From NCBI RefSeq assembly GCF_030463535.1, contig NC_132901.1:7942959-8006958 (forward strand): a stretch of 64,000 nt of DNA, written 5' to 3'. The notes under the pieces are model-generated. The model was not told where the DNA came from, did no database searches, and saw nothing but the letters and a program-made list of their open reading frames with translations. The position numbers and the translations under genes were made by a program. Numbering within the stretch: position 1 is the first letter of the stretch; the number at the start of each line of letters is the position of its first letter. This document shows positions 22,801 through 52,928 of the stretch, in pieces. This DNA is from Salminus brasiliensis. Lineage: Eukaryota; Chordata; Actinopteri; Characiformes; Bryconidae.

Positions 22801-25794
22801 AAAAGATGAATTTGGTTGAAGCCTTAGGTTAATGGTGAGATTCGAGCGAGCAAGAATAGGTTCAGAGCTAGACTTTTGATGTAGAGGGTCGGAGCAAGGC
22901 AAAAGGACGAGGGTAGAGTAAGTAAAATAGTATGGCGGTCAAAGGCCTCAGGTTTATGATGAAGGTGGATTGAGTTAAAGTGACCGTGAGCTTAGGCCTT
23001 TGCCTTAGGATACAAAGGAAGGTTCAGTAAAAGTGAATTTCAGCATTAGCCATCAGCCTGACGATTTGGATACACATGGCCTCGGCCTACTGAGGAATGC
23101 ACATCTAAGTAGAATGGTCATGACTGCATGGAATGGGTTAAATGAAAGTAAAAGTTTACAAATAATAATTTGGTGTGTTGCTTATTGAGATAGAGGGAGG
23201 GATGGGGTTAATTTGTTTTAGGACAAGAATGAGATTGGAGTTGTTTCATGTGAGGGGTTCGAATGAGGATGGAGTGATTTTGTTTAATGGTTGGAGGAAG
23301 GATGGGGTTATTTCATTTTAGGTTTTGTGAGAGAAGGTGGTGGGGTTTGTATTAGAGTATGAATTGAAATGGGTTATTTTATTTTGGGGTTAGAGGGCGG
23401 ATGGGGTTATTTGGTTTCATGGTTAGAATGATGTTAAGGTTATGTTGTACTAGGTTAAGAGGGAGGACAGAGTTATTTTGTATTAGGACTACTTGGTTTG
23501 GTCACAAAAAGATGAATTTGGTTGAAGCCTTAGGTTAATGGTGAGATTCGAGCGAGCAAGAATAGGTTCAGAGCTAGACTTTTGATGTAGAGGGTCGGAG
23601 CAAGGCAAAAAGACGAGGGTAGAGTAAGTAAATTTAGGTAGCGTAAGTAAAAAAGTATGGCGGTGAAAGTGTGTTTAGTGCAGATGTGATCTAGGAAGAG
23701 TGAGTAACAGCAGCTTTGTAAACGAGGCCTCAGGTTTATGATGGAGGTGGATTGTGTTAAAGTTACTGTGAGCTTAGGCCTTTGCCTTAGGAAGGTTCAG
23801 AAAAAGTGAATTTCAACATTGGCCATCAGCCTGATGATTTGGATACACATGGCCTCGGCCTACTGAGGAATGCACATCTAAGTAGAATGGTCATGACTGC
23901 ATGGAATGGGTTAAATGAAAGTAAAAGTTTAAAAATAATAATTTGGTGTGTTGCTTATTGAGATAGAGGGAGGGATGGGGTTAATTTGTTTTAGTACAAG
24001 AATGAGATTTGAGTTGTTTCATGTGAGGGGTTCGAATGAGGATGGAGTGATTTTGTATAATGGTTGGAGGAAGGATGGGGTTATTTCATTTTAGGGTTTG
24101 TGAGAGAAGGTGGTGGGGTTTGTATTAGAGTATGAATGGAAATGGGTTATTTTATTTTGGGGTTAGACGGCGGATGGGGTTATTTGTTTTCATGGTTAGA
24201 ATGATGTTAAGGTTATGTTGTACTAGGTTAAGAGGGAGGACAGAGTTATTTTGTATTAGGACTATTTGGTTTGGTTCACTAAAAGATGAATTTGGTTGAA
24301 GCCTTAGGTTAATGGTGAGATTCGAGCGAGCAAGAATAGGTTCAGAGCTAGACTTATGATGTAGAGGGTCGGAGCAAGGCAAAAGGACGAGGGTAGAGTA
24401 AGTAAAATAGTATGGCGGTCAAAGGCCTCAGTTTTATGATGAAGGTGGATTGAGTTAAAGTGACGGTGAGTTTAAGCCTTTGCCTTAGGATACAAAGGAA
24501 GGTTCAGTAAAAGTGAGTTTCAACATTAGCCATCAGCCTGATGATTTGGATACACATGGCCTCGGCCTACTGAGGAATGCACATCTAAGTAGAATGGTCA
24601 TGACTGCATGGAATGGGTTAAATGAAAGTAAAAGTTTAAAAATAATAATTTGGTGTGTTGCTTATTGAGATAGAGGGAGGGATGGGGTTAATTTGTTTTA
24701 GTACAAGAATGAGATTTGAGTTGTTTCATGTGAGGGGTTCGAATGAGGATGGAGTGATTTTGTATAATGGTTGGAGGAAGGATGGGGTTATTTCATTTTA
24801 GGGTTTGTGAGAGAAGGTGGTGGGGTTTGTATTAGAGTATGAATGGAAATGGGTTATTTTATTTTGGGGTTAGACGGCGGATGGGGTTATTTGTTTTCAT
24901 GGTTAGAATGATGTTAAGGTTATGTTGTACTAGGTTAAGAGGGAGGACAGAGTTATTTTGTATTAGGACTATTTGGTTTGGTTCACTAAAAGATGAATTT
25001 GGTTGAAGCCTTAGGTTAATGGTGAGATTCGAGCGAGCAAGAATAGGTTCAGAGCTAGACTTATGATGTAGAGGGTCGGAGCAAGGCAAAAGGACGAGGG
25101 TAGAGTAAGTAAAATAGTATGGCGGTCAAAGGCCTCAGTTTTATGATGAAGGTGGATTGAGTTAAAGTGACGGTGAGTTTAAGCCTTTGCCTTAGGATAC
25201 AAAGGAAGGTTCAGTAAAAGTGAGTTTCAACATTAGCCATCAGCCTGATGATTTGGATACACATGGCCTCGGCCTACTGAGGAATGCACATCTAAGTAGA
25301 ATGGTCATGACTGCATGGAATGGGTTAAATGAAAGTAAAAGTTTAAAAATAATAATTTGGTGTGTTGCTTATTGAGATAGAGGGAGGGATGGGGTTAATT
25401 TGTTTTAGTACAAGAATGAGATTTGAGTTGTTTCATGTGAGGGGTTCGAATGAGGATGGAGTGATTTTGTATAATGGTTGGAGGAAGGATGGGGTTATTT
25501 TATTTAGGGTTGGAGAGAGAAAATGGTTATTTTCTATTAGGGTTAAAATGAAAAATGGGGTTTTAGGGTTTAAATGAGCTTGGGTTTATTTTGTATTGGG
25601 GTTAGAGTGAAGGTGCAGTTATTTTGTATTAGGCTTGAAAAAGGGCATGATAGTTTTATGTTATGTTTAGAATAAGTTTTGTCTTTTTTTTTTTGTTATT
25701 TTGTTTTTTGTGTTTTAGGGTTGGGGGGGTGTATGCAGTTATTTTGTGTTAGGGTTAGTATGAGATTTTTGGCTATGGTATATTGGGTGTGTTA
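19891..25794. repeat. About 707-bp satellite array 1 (longest)
   Basis: Landmarks at 20596, 21371, 22078, 22787, 23494, 24267 and 24974 give monomers of 775, 707, 709, 707, 773 and 707 bp between a divergent first monomer and a decaying terminal one. The 773/775-bp variant (monomers 2 and 6) carries an extra segment beginning AAATTTAGGTAGCGTAAGT and including GTGCAGATGTGATCTAGG. Right halves of monomers dissolve into nine or ten subrepeats of about 33 bp built on GGGGTTATTTTGTATTAGG. Transcription running on from H2B would make a G-rich RNA here. Minus-strand 76-codon ORFs recur in five monomers without other signs of coding. Confidence 0.95.
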
Positions 25795-26254
25795 CGAGTG
25801 CGTATTAGGGGACCTATGGAGAGCCGTTCCGAGTGTGGAAGCGCCGGTGACAAAGACGCATCGACGGTGGAAGTCATACTGCGCACACACGGCAACACTG
25901 TGCTTTACACACTCCTCAAGGTCGCCTTGCACGACGAGCAAAACAACGCACCCACGTCTCGGATGCCCAGCACGCTCTCGACGAGGCTCTCCTCCAACGC
26001 ACCGGATAACACTCGCCCAGTTCGTGGCACCTTTTGTCGCCGTTTTCCACCGATTAGCACGCCAAATGCGCCGCCGCCCGTTCGGCACGCCGGTAGCGTG
26101 GCACGCTTCGGTGAGCGCCGTATTAAACGCGGCGTCGTTACGCTGCCCTTCCCGTCTTCTCAACACACGGTGGAGCCTCTCGGAGACGAAAGAGCATTTC
26201 TACGCTCGCCAAGTTGAGCTTTCACCCATATTTCGCTCGACAAACGCCGAGAGA
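25795..26254. other. GC-rich island upstream of H1, copy 1
   Basis: Near-identical to 7319-7778. One visible difference is GGAGCC here where copy 0 reads GGATCC (about 7696). Confidence 0.5.
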
Positions 26255-26339
26255 AAACACAAGTGCGAGACTGTCGCTGCCACACGGCTGTGCGGCATCG
26301 AGCGAGTTGAGTCTACAACGTTCTCATGTGGCTTTTAAG
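26255..26339 (+). promoter_or_regulatory. H1 promoter, copy 1
   Basis: AAACACA box at 26255-26261 and TTTTAAG at 26333-26339, the same spacing as copy 0. Confidence 0.75.
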
Positions 26340-26422
26340 GGCCGGCCCCCTCGCTGCAGCGGGAGGTTCTACAGAACGCTGCAGCAGTTTGTGCTCACTC
26401 GCGCTCACAGCAAAGCAGAACA

Positions 26423-27046
26423 ATGGCAGAAGTCGCTCCAGCCCCAGCCGCCTCGGCGCCCGCCAAGGCCCCCAAGAAGAAGGCCGCCGCCCGCCCCAAG
26501 AAAGCCGGCCCCAGCGTGGGCGAGCTCATCGTCAAGGCCGTCTCGGCTTCCAAGGAGAGGAGCGGCGTGTCTCTCGCCGCCCTGAAGAAAGCCCTTGCTG
26601 CCGGCGGCTACGACGTCGAGAAGAACAACTCACGCGTTAAGCTCGCCGTCAAGAGCCTCGTCACCAAGGGCACTCTGGTGCAGACCAAAGGCACCGGCGC
26701 GTCGGGCTCTTTCAAGCTTAACAAGAAGCAGACCGAGGCAAAGAAGAAGCCGGCCGCCAAGAAACCGGCACCTAAAGCTAAGAAGCCGGCCGCCAAGAAA
26801 CCAGCCGCGGCCAAGAAGCCCAAGAAGGTAGCAGCCAAGAAACCCACTGCGGCTAAGAAATCCCCCAAGAAGGCCAAGAAGCCCGTCGCGGCCGCTAAGA
26901 AGGCAGCGAAGAGCCCCAAGAAGGCCAAGAAGCCGGCGGCTCCCAAAAAGGCGACCAAGAGCCCAAAGAAAGCCAAAACGGTCAAGCCTAAAGCAGCTAA
27001 GCCCAAGGCGGCGAAGGCGAAAAAGGCTGCCCCTAAGAAGAAGTAA
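26423..27046 (+). CDS. h1: Linker histone H1 (copy 1)
   Basis: 207 residues with the domain plan of the H1 at 7947, but Thr at residue 178 (ACC), shared with the H1 at 42680, so Thr looks ancestral within this window. Silent differences include CTT for CTG at residue 58. The neighbour upstream is the longest satellite array, and the neighbour downstream is H2A. Confidence 0.98.
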   Translation: MAEVAPAPAASAPAKAPKKKAAARPKKAGPSVGELIVKAVSASKERSGVSLAALKKALAAGGYDVEKNNSRVKLAVKSLVTKGTLVQTKGTGASGSFKLNKKQTEAKKKPAAKKPAPKAKKPAAKKPAAAKKPKKVAAKKPTAAKKSPKKAKKPVAAAKKAAKSPKKAKKPAAPKKATKSPKKAKTVKPKAAKPKAAKAKKAAPKKK

Positions 27047-27089
27047 ATAGTAACGCCGTTTACCTTCATGTCTTGTTTCTCTATTCAAC

Positions 27090-27105
27090 GGCTCTTTTAA
27101 GAGCC
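27090..27105 (+). terminator. Histone 3' stem-loop, H1 copy 1
   Basis: Same hairpin and flanks as H1 copy 0. The following A-run is one base shorter. Confidence 0.95.
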
Positions 27106-27460
27106 ACCCACAGTTTCATAAAAAACAGCTTTTTTCCCCCCTTGTTACTGCATAATGAATTGATTGTTAAAAAAAAAAAAAAAACACTCAACACAAAAAT
27201 AGCTCTCATTAGTTTCCCCACACAATAATTATATATGATCAATATATATATATATTTTTGGTTTGGTCATACGTGTTACATTTGAGCGGGAAAGGGAAAG
27301 AAAACGCGGGGCACGAGTGGGGGTAAATGTTTCTTTCTTTAACCCGTTTTCTTCCTTTCTCTCTCTCGCTCACACAGACACACAGCACGAGAGGAGGAGG
27401 GGGTCGGGTAGGAAAGCGAGCAGAGGTGGGAGGACGCTAGAGTCTGACGGCGGAAATGCG

Positions 27461-27971
<511 letters not shown>

Positions 27972-28005
27972 ATTGGCGCTCTCCGTTGATTTATCTATAC
28001 ACAAA

Positions 28006-28021
28006 GGCTCTTTTAAGAGCC
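28006..28021 (+). terminator. Histone 3' stem-loop, H2A copy 1
   Basis: Hairpin and the CTAAGAAAAG downstream element are both conserved. Confidence 0.95.
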
Positions 28022-28232
28022 ACCCATTTTTTCTAAGAAAAGTGCTGCTCCTTTACAAACAACACTACATATTCTTCACGTGATTTCCAACTGCATAAAA
28101 AAATAATAGCTTTATGAACCGAGTTATTATATAAACACACTGCCATGCAATACACAATTGCCCTTTTTCATATATTTCACGTACTGAGATCAACACCCTA
28201 TGCATATGTGCATGTATACACACATTCTCTCG

Positions 28233-28272
<40 letters not shown>

Positions 28273-28424
28273 GTGTTTAATGTTCGCTGTAATGTACAGT
28301 ACATTGATTAGTTTGATCATATTATTGTTCTTATTATTATATATTCTTTTAATGCTTTTTTTTTCTTTGTTGTTTTGTATTACAGGAGCCCGCCGTTTTG
28401 CTTTTAGGTTTGAAAAGAAGACGC

Positions 28425-28994
<570 letters not shown>

Positions 28995-29029
28995 ACAGAG
29001 CGCTTCGACGTTTACCTGAAATACCCAAC

Positions 29030-29045
29030 GGCTCTTTTAAGAGCC
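29030..29045 (+). terminator. Histone 3' stem-loop, H3 copy 1
   Basis: Hairpin 35 nt after the stop. The downstream flank differs from copy 0 by one base (CCCGCGTCC instead of CCCGTGTCC). Confidence 0.95.
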
Positions 29046-36559
<7,514 letters not shown>

Positions 36560-36589
36560 ACGCTCGGCCTGAACAGCTCTAAACCCAAC

Positions 36590-36605
36590 GGCTCTTTTAA
36601 GAGCC
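36590..36605 (+). terminator. Histone 3' stem-loop, H4 copy 2
   Basis: Hairpin with the CAAAAGAGC downstream element, as in copy 1. Confidence 0.95.
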
Positions 36606-37280
36606 ACTCACAAATCCAGCAAAAGAGCCTGTTTCTAATCTTAGCTTGTTTGTTTCAAATAAGGCAGTTTCCCGGATACTCTGTATTAAGAATGTAATAT
36701 ACGGGAAGAGTACATATATGTTACTTTGTATATATGTATTGTTTTACACCCCCCCGTATGCGTTGGTAAAATCAGAACTATACGTCTTAATAAATCCTGA
36801 TAGTCGCCGTCAACGCCGCTGTGGCGAAAAACAGATTAAGCCCTGTAGATTAAAAATGCGCGGGAAGGCGAACAAAGAGTTGATCATATTTGTTTGTTTC
36901 AATAAAGTCAATGATGGTGGTTATGAATCTCCCGGTTACTTTGTTAAGAAGCTCATTTTCAGGAGGAAAAAACATAATTTATATATAATATTTATATATA
37001 TATATGACATTATATTCTTATATAATAATGTGATTATTATATAAGAATACATATTGTTTTCCATTTACCCCGTTTGCGTTGATTAAATCAGAATTATACA
37101 GAACATCGCCGTCAACACCGCTTTGGCGAAAAATAATGTGCCGCCTGCACGGTGGGTACAAATGCGCGGGTAGGCGAACAAAGAGAATGCTGCTCAGGGG
37201 AGGGGGAAGGGAGGAGGAGAAAAGGGAGGGGAGGGGAGGGGAGGGGAAAAGGGAGTGTGGGGGGTTGGGAAGAAGCGAGC
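36606..37280. repeat. H4-H2B interval, copy 2
   Basis: It contains the degenerate duplication (from about 36644), the AT-rich palindrome with GTG centre (about 37013-37049), and the AGGGG tract with four tandem units (about 37197-37254). No gene is seen. Confidence 0.75.
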
Positions 37281-37790
<510 letters not shown>

Positions 37791-37820
37791 ATGGTGATAG
37801 CGGCGTAATCCAAACCCAAC

Positions 37821-37836
37821 GGCTCTTTTAAGAGCC
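37821..37836 (+). terminator. Histone 3' stem-loop, H2B copy 2
   Basis: Hairpin 30 nt after the stop, with the TTCGAAAGAGC downstream element conserved. Confidence 0.95.
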
Positions 37837-38338
37837 ACCCACGGTTTCTTCGAAAGAGCAGTTTTATTCAAGAACAAAGTCGCCGATGGTAAGCTATAAT
37901 ACTAATTATTATTATTAATATTATTATTATTTTTTTTTTTCCCCCATGAGTGCTTCTGCAGCCATTATTGTAAAAGGAATGCCCTTCAGTGTATGTATGT
38001 ATGTAAATCAACTTACTTAGTTGTTTGTCTGCATTTAATTGGTATAGTATACTAAGATTCAGGGGCAGAGCAGCAAACTAAAATACTGTGCCATACTAAC
38101 TGTATGGCGTGGGGTTGTAATGCTAAGTGGGATAAATGAAGCTGCACATCACCTGTGAAAGACCAGTCCAGAGGAGATCAGCCTTACAGGTGGGGAATAG
38201 TGAGGCAGGAAACCATACTAGGGTTGACTTGAAGCCTAGAACTATACACTTGATCTTTGTAATGAAAGCTGTCTAGTATATATAACCAGGCATACGGTTA
38301 GGAAAGAGAGGAAACAAGTATCTCCACAAGCTTTTTTT
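37837..38338. other. Unique link between H2B and satellite, copy 2
   Basis: As 19391-19890. The visible difference is GGAAACAAGTAT for GGAAATGAGTAT near 38311. Confidence 0.7.
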
Positions 38339-41300
38339 GTTGGGTCACAGAAGGGTGAAGTTATTCAAAGCCTTAGGTTTATGGTGAGATTTGAGTGAGC
38401 AAGAATAGGTTCAGAGCTAGACTTTTGATGTAGAGGGTCGGAGCAAGGCAAAAGGACGAGGGTAGAGTAAGTAAAATAGTATGGCGGTCAAAGGCCTCAG
38501 GTTTATGATGAAGGTGGATTGAGTTAAAGTGACCGTGAGCTTAGGCCTTTGCCTTAGGATACAAAGGAAGGTTCAGTAAAAGTGAATTTCAGCATTAGCC
38601 ATCAGCCTGATGATTTGGATACACATGGCCTCGGCCTACTGAGGAATGCACATCTAAGTAGAATGGTCATGACTGCATGGAATGGGTTAAATGAAAGTAA
38701 AAGTTTAAAAATAATAATTTGGTGTGTTGCTTATTGAGATAGAGGGAGGGATGGGGTTAATTTGTTTTAGGACAAGAATGAGATTGGAGTTGTTTCATGT
38801 GAGGGGTTTGAATTAGGATGGAGTGATTTTGTTTAATGGTTGGAGGAAGGATGGGGTTATTTCATTTTAGGTTTTGTGAGAGAAGGTGGTGGGGTTTGTA
38901 TTGGAGTATGAATGGAAATTGGTTATTTTATTTTGGGGTTAGACGGCGGATGGGGTTATTTGGTTTCATGGTTAGAATGATGATAAGGTTATGTTGTACT
39001 AGGTTAAGAGGGAGGACAGAGTTATTTTGTATTAGGACTACTTGGTTTGGTCACAAAAAGATGAATTTGGTTGAAGCCTTAGGTTAATGGTGAGATTCGA
39101 GCGAGCAAGAATAGGTTCAGAGCTAGACTTTTGATGTAGAGGGTCGGAGCAAGGCAAAAAGACGAGGGTAGAGTAAGTAAATTTAGGTAGCGTAAGTAAA
39201 AAAGTATGGCGGTGAAAGTGTGTTTAGTGCAGATGTGATCTAGGAAGAGTGAGTAACAGCAGCTTTGTAAACGAGGCCTCAGGTTTATGATGGACGTGGA
39301 TTGTGTTAAAGTTACTGTGAGCTTATGCCTTTGCCTTAGGAAGCTTCAGAAAAAGTGAATTTCAACATTGGCCATCAGCCTGATGATTTGGATACACATG
39401 GCCTCGGCCTACTGAGGAATGCACATCTAAGTAGAATGGTCATGACTGCATGGAATGGGTTAAATGAAAGTAAAAGTTTAAAAATAATAATTTGGTGTGT
39501 TGCTTATTGAGATAGAGGGAGGGATGGGGTTAATTTGTTTTATTACAAGAATGAAATTGGAGTTGTTTCATGTGAGAGGTTCGAATGAGGATGGGGAGTG
39601 ATTTTGTATAATGGTTGGAGGAAGGATGGTGTTATTTCATTTTAGGGTTGGAGAGAGAAGGTGGTGGGGTTTGTATTAGAGTATGAATGAAAATGGGTTA
39701 TTTTATTTTGGGGTTAGACGGCGGATGGGGTTATTTGGTTTCATGGTTAGAATGATGTTAAGGTTATGTTGTACTAGGTTAAGAGGGAGGACAGAGTTAT
39801 TTTGTATTAGGACTATTTGGTTTGGTTCACTAAAAGATGAATTTGGTTGAAGCCTTAGGTTAATGGTGAGATTCGAGCGAGCAAGAATAGGTTCAGAGCT
39901 AGACTTTTGATGTAGAGGGTCGGAGCAAGGCAAAAGGACGAGGGTAGAGTAAGTAAAATAGTATGGCGGTCAAAGACCTCAGGTTTATGATGAAGGTGGA
40001 TTGAGTTAAAGTGACGGTGAGCTTAAGCCTTTGCCTTAGGATACAAAGGAAGGTTCAGTAAAAGTGAGTTTCAACATTAGCCATCAGCCTCATGATTTGG
40101 ATACACATGGCCTCGGCCTACTGAGGAATGCACATCTAAGTAGAATGGTCATGACTGCATGGAATGGGTTAAATGAAAGTAAAAGTTTAAAAATAATAAT
40201 TTGGTGTGTTGCTTATTGAGATAGAGGGACGGATGGGGTTAATTTGTTTTAGTACAAGAATGAGATTTGAGTTGTTTCATGTGAGGGGTTCGAATGAGGA
40301 TGGAGTGATTTTGTATAATGGTTGGAGGAAGGATGGGGTTATTTCATTTTAGGGTTTGTGAGAGAAGGTGGTGGGGTTTGTATTAGAGTATGAATGGAAA
40401 TGGGTTATTTTATTTTGGGGTTAGACGGCGGATGGGGTTATTTGTTTTCATGGTTAGAATGATGTTAAGGTTATGTTGTACAAGGTTAAGAGGGAGGACA
40501 GAGTTATTTTGTATTAGGACTATTTGGTTTTGTTCACTAAAAGATGAATTTGGTTGAAGTCTTAGGTTAATGGTGAGATTCGAGCGAGCAAGAATAGATT
40601 CATAGATATTTTTTTGATGTAGAGGGTCGGAGCAATGCAAAAGGACGAGGGTAGAGTAAGTAAAATAGTATGGCGGTCAAAGGCCTCAGTTTTATGATGA
40701 AGGTGGATTGAGTTAAAGTGACGGTGAGCTTAAGCCTTTGCCTTAGGATACAAAGGAAGGTTCAGTAAAAGTGAGTTTCAACATTAGCCATCAGCCTCAT
40801 GATTTGGATACACATGGCCTCGGCCTACTGAGGAATGCACATCTAAGTAGAATGGTCATGACTGCATGGAATGGGTTAAATGAAAGTAAAAGTTTAAAAA
40901 TAATAATTTGGTGTGTTGCTTATTGAGAGAGGGAGGGATGGGGTTAATTTGTTTTAGGACAAGAATGAGATTGGAGTTGTTTCATGTGAGGGGTTCGAAT
41001 GAGGATGGGGAGTGATTTTGTATAATGGTTGGAGGAAGGATGGTGTTATTTCATTTTAGGGTTGGAGAGAGAAGGTGGTGGGGTTTGTATTAGAGTATGA
41101 ATGAAAATGGGTTATTTTATTTTGGGGTTAGACGGCGGATGGGGTTATTTGGTTTCATGGTTAGAATGATGTTAAGGTTATGTTGTACTAGGTTAAGAGG
41201 GAGGACAGAGTTATTTTGTATTAGGACTATTTGGTTTGGTTCACTAAAAGATGAATTTGGTTGAAGCCTTAGGTTAATGGTGAGATTCGAGCGAGCAAGA

Positions 41301-42051
41301 ATAGGTTCAGAGCTAGACTTATGATGTAGAGGGTCGGAGCAAGGCAAAAGGACGAGGGTAGAGTAAGTAAAATAGTATGGCGGTCAAAGGCCTCAGTTTT
41401 ATGATGAAGGTGGATTGAGTTAAAGTGACGGTGAGTTTAAGCCTTTGCCTTAGGATACAAAGGAAGGTTCAGTAAAAGTAAGTTTCAACATTAGCCATCA
41501 GCCTGATGATTTGGATACACATGGCCTCGGCCTACTGAGGAATGCACATCTAAGTAGAATGGTCATGACTGCATGGAATGGGTTAAATGAAAGTAAAAGT
41601 TTAAAAATAATAATTTGGTGTGTTGCTTATTGAGATAGAGGGAGGGATGGGGTTAATTTGTTTTAGTACAAGAATGAGATTTGAGTTGTTTCATGTGAGG
41701 GGTTCGAATGAGGATGGAGTGATTTTGTATAATGGTTGGAGGAAGGATGGGGTTATTTTATTTAGGGTTGGAGAGAGAAAATGGTTATTTTCTATTAGGG
41801 TTAAAATGAAAAATGGGGTTTTAGGGTTTAAATGAGCTTGGGTTTATTTTGTATTGGGGTTAGAGTGAAGGTGCAGTTATTTTGTATTAGGCTTGAAAAA
41901 GGGCATGATAGTTTTATGTTATGTTTAGAATAAGTTTTGTCTTTTTTTTTTGTTATTTTGTTTTTTGTGTTTTAGGGTTGGGGGGGTGTATGCAGTTATT
42001 TTGTGTTAGGGTTAGTATGAGATTTTTGGCTATGGTATATTGGGTGTGTTA
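38339..42051. repeat. About 707-bp satellite array 2
   Basis: Landmarks at 39043, 39818, 40525 and 41232 give monomers of 775, 707 and 707 bp between the divergent first and the terminal monomer. The H2B-ATG to H1-ATG distance is 5,264 bp against 7,453 bp in array 1. The 2,189-bp difference equals one 709, one 707 and one 773-bp monomer exactly. Monomer 4 here matches monomer 4 of array 1 (shared TTCATAGATATTTTTTTGATG), and the next one matches the terminal monomer of array 1, which places the missing block. Confidence 0.95.
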
Positions 42052-42511
42052 CGAGTGCGTATTAGGGGACCTATGGAGAGCCGTTCCGAGTGTGGAAGCG
42101 CCGGTGACAAAGACGCATCGACGGTGGAAGTCATACTGCGCACACACGGCAACACTGTGCTTTACACACTCCTCAAGGTCGCCTTGCACGACGAGCAAAA
42201 CAACGCACCCACGTCTCGGATGCCCAGCACGCTCTCGACGAGGCTCTCCTCCAACGCACCGGATAACACTCGCCCAGTTCGTGGCACCTTTTGTCGCCGT
42301 TTTCCACCGATTAGCACGCCAAATGCGCCGCCGCCCGTTCGGCACGCCGGTAGCGTGGCACGCTTCGGTGAGCGCCGTATTAAACGCGGCGTCGTTACGC
42401 TGCCCTTCCCGTCTTCTCAACACACGGTGGAGCCTCTCGGAGACGAAAGAGCATTTCTACGCTCGCCAAGTTGAGCTTTCACCCATATTTCGCTCGACAA
42501 ACGCCGAGAGA
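42052..42511. other. GC-rich island upstream of H1, copy 2
   Basis: Same as 25795-26254. No gene is recognised. Confidence 0.5.
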
Positions 42512-42596
42512 AAACACAAGTGCGAGACTGTCGCTGCCACACGGCTGTGCGGCATCGAGCGAGTTGAGTCTACAACGTTCTCATGTGGCTTTTAAG
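42512..42596 (+). promoter_or_regulatory. H1 promoter, copy 2
   Basis: AAACACA 42512-42518 and TTTTAAG 42590-42596. Confidence 0.75.
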
Positions 42597-42679
42597 GGCC
42601 GGCCCCCTCGCTGCAGCGGGAGGTTCTACAGAACGCTGCAGCAGTTTGTGCTCACTCGCGCTCACAGCAAAGCAGAACA

Positions 42680-43303
42680 ATGGCAGAAGTCGCTCCAGCC
42701 CCAGCCGCCTCGGCGCCCGCCAAGGCCCCCAAGAAGAAGGCCGCCGCCCGCCCCAAGAAAGCCGGCCCCAGCGTGGGCGAGCTCATCGTCAAGGCCGTCT
42801 CGGCTTCCAAGGAGAGGAGCGGCGTGTCTCTCGCCGCCCTGAAGAAAGCCCTGGCTGCCGGCGGCTACGACGTCGAGAAGAACAACTCACGCGTTAAGCT
42901 CGCCGTCAAGAGCCTCGTCACCAAGGGCACTCTGGTGCAGACCAAAGGCACCGGCGCGTCGGGCTCTTTCAAGCTTAACAAGAAGCAGACCGAGGCAAAG
43001 AAGAAGCCGGCCGCCAAGAAACCGGCACCTAAAGCTAAGAAGCCGGCCGCCAAGAAACCAGCCGCGGCCAAGAAGCCCAAGAAGGTAGCAGCCAAGAAAC
43101 CCACTGCGGCTAAGAAATCCCCCAAGAAGGCCAAGAAGCCCGTCGCGGCCGCTAAGAAGGCAGCGAAGAGCCCCAAGAAGGCCAAGAAGCCGGCGGCTCC
43201 CAAAAAGGCGACCAAGAGCCCAAAGAAAGCCAAAACGGTCAAGCCTAAAGCAGCTAAGCCCAAGGCGGCGAAGGCGAAAAAGGCTGCCCCTAAGAAGAAG
43301 TAA
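42680..43303 (+). CDS. h1: Linker histone H1 (copy 2)
   Basis: 207 residues, with Thr178 as in the H1 at 26423, while residue 58 uses CTG as in the H1 at 7947. The mixture of shared silent and non-silent changes is what gene conversion between copies would leave. Confidence 0.98.
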   Translation: MAEVAPAPAASAPAKAPKKKAAARPKKAGPSVGELIVKAVSASKERSGVSLAALKKALAAGGYDVEKNNSRVKLAVKSLVTKGTLVQTKGTGASGSFKLNKKQTEAKKKPAAKKPAPKAKKPAAKKPAAAKKPKKVAAKKPTAAKKSPKKAKKPVAAAKKAAKSPKKAKKPAAPKKATKSPKKAKTVKPKAAKPKAAKAKKAAPKKK

Positions 43304-43346
43304 ACAGTAACGCCGTTTACCTTCATGTCTTGTTTCTCTATTCAAC

Positions 43347-43362
43347 GGCTCTTTTAAGAGCC
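43347..43362 (+). terminator. Histone 3' stem-loop, H1 copy 2
   Basis: Same hairpin. The downstream T/C run is four bases shorter than in copies 0 and 1. Confidence 0.95.
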
Positions 43363-43719
43363 ACCCACAGTTTCATAAAAAAACAGCTTTTTTCCCCCCG
43401 TTACTGCATAATGAATTGATTGTTAAAAAAAAAAACACTCAACACAAAAATAGCTCTCATTAGTTTCCCCACACAATAATTATATATGATCAATATATAT
43501 ATATATATATTTTTGGTTTGGTCATACGTGTTACATTTGAGCGGGAAAGGGAAAGAAAACGCGGGGCACGAGTGGGGGTAAATGTTTCTTTCTTTAACCC
43601 GTTTTCTTTCTTCCTTTCTCTCTCTCGCTCACACAGACACACAGCACGAGAGGAGGAGGGGGTCGGGTAGGAAAGCGAGCAGAGGTGGGAGGACGCTAGA
43701 GTCTGACGGCGGAAATGCG

Positions 43720-44230
<511 letters not shown>

Positions 44231-44264
44231 ATTGGCGCTCTCCGTTGATTTATCTATACACAAA

Positions 44265-44280
44265 GGCTCTTTTAAGAGCC
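44265..44280 (+). terminator. Histone 3' stem-loop, H2A copy 2
   Basis: Hairpin and CTAAGAAAAG element conserved. Confidence 0.95.
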
Positions 44281-44491
44281 ACCCATTTTTTCTAAGAAAA
44301 GTGCTGCTCCTTTACAAACAACACTACATATTCTTCACGTGATTTCCAACTGCATAAAAAAATAACAGCTTTATGAACCGAGTTATTATATAAACACACT
44401 GCCATGCAATACACAATTGCCCTTTTTCATATATTTCACGTACTGAGATCAACACCCTATGCATATGTGCATGTATACACACATTCTCTCG

Positions 44492-44531
<40 letters not shown>

Positions 44532-44683
44532 GTGTTTAATGTTCGCTGTAATGTACAGTACATTGATTAGTTTGATCATATTATTGTTCTTATTATTATA
44601 TATTCTTTTAATGCTTTTTTTTTCTTTGTTGTTTTGTATTACAGGAGCCCGCCGTTTTGCTTTTAGGTTTGAAAAGAAGACGC

Positions 44684-45253
<570 letters not shown>

Positions 45254-45288
45254 ACAGAGCGCTTCGACGTTTACCTGAAATACCCAAC

Positions 45289-45304
45289 GGCTCTTTTAAG
45301 AGCC
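45289..45304 (+). terminator. Histone 3' stem-loop, H3 copy 2
   Basis: Hairpin 35 nt after the stop. Confidence 0.95.
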
Positions 45305-52882
<7,578 letters not shown>

Positions 52883-52912
52883 ACGCTCGGCCTGAACAGC
52901 TCTAAACCCAAC

Positions 52913-52928
52913 GGCTCTTTTAAGAGCC
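52913..52928 (+). terminator. Histone 3' stem-loop, H4 copy 3
   Basis: Hairpin and CAAAAGAGC element unchanged. The sequence stays colinear with other H4 copies to 53311. Confidence 0.95.
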
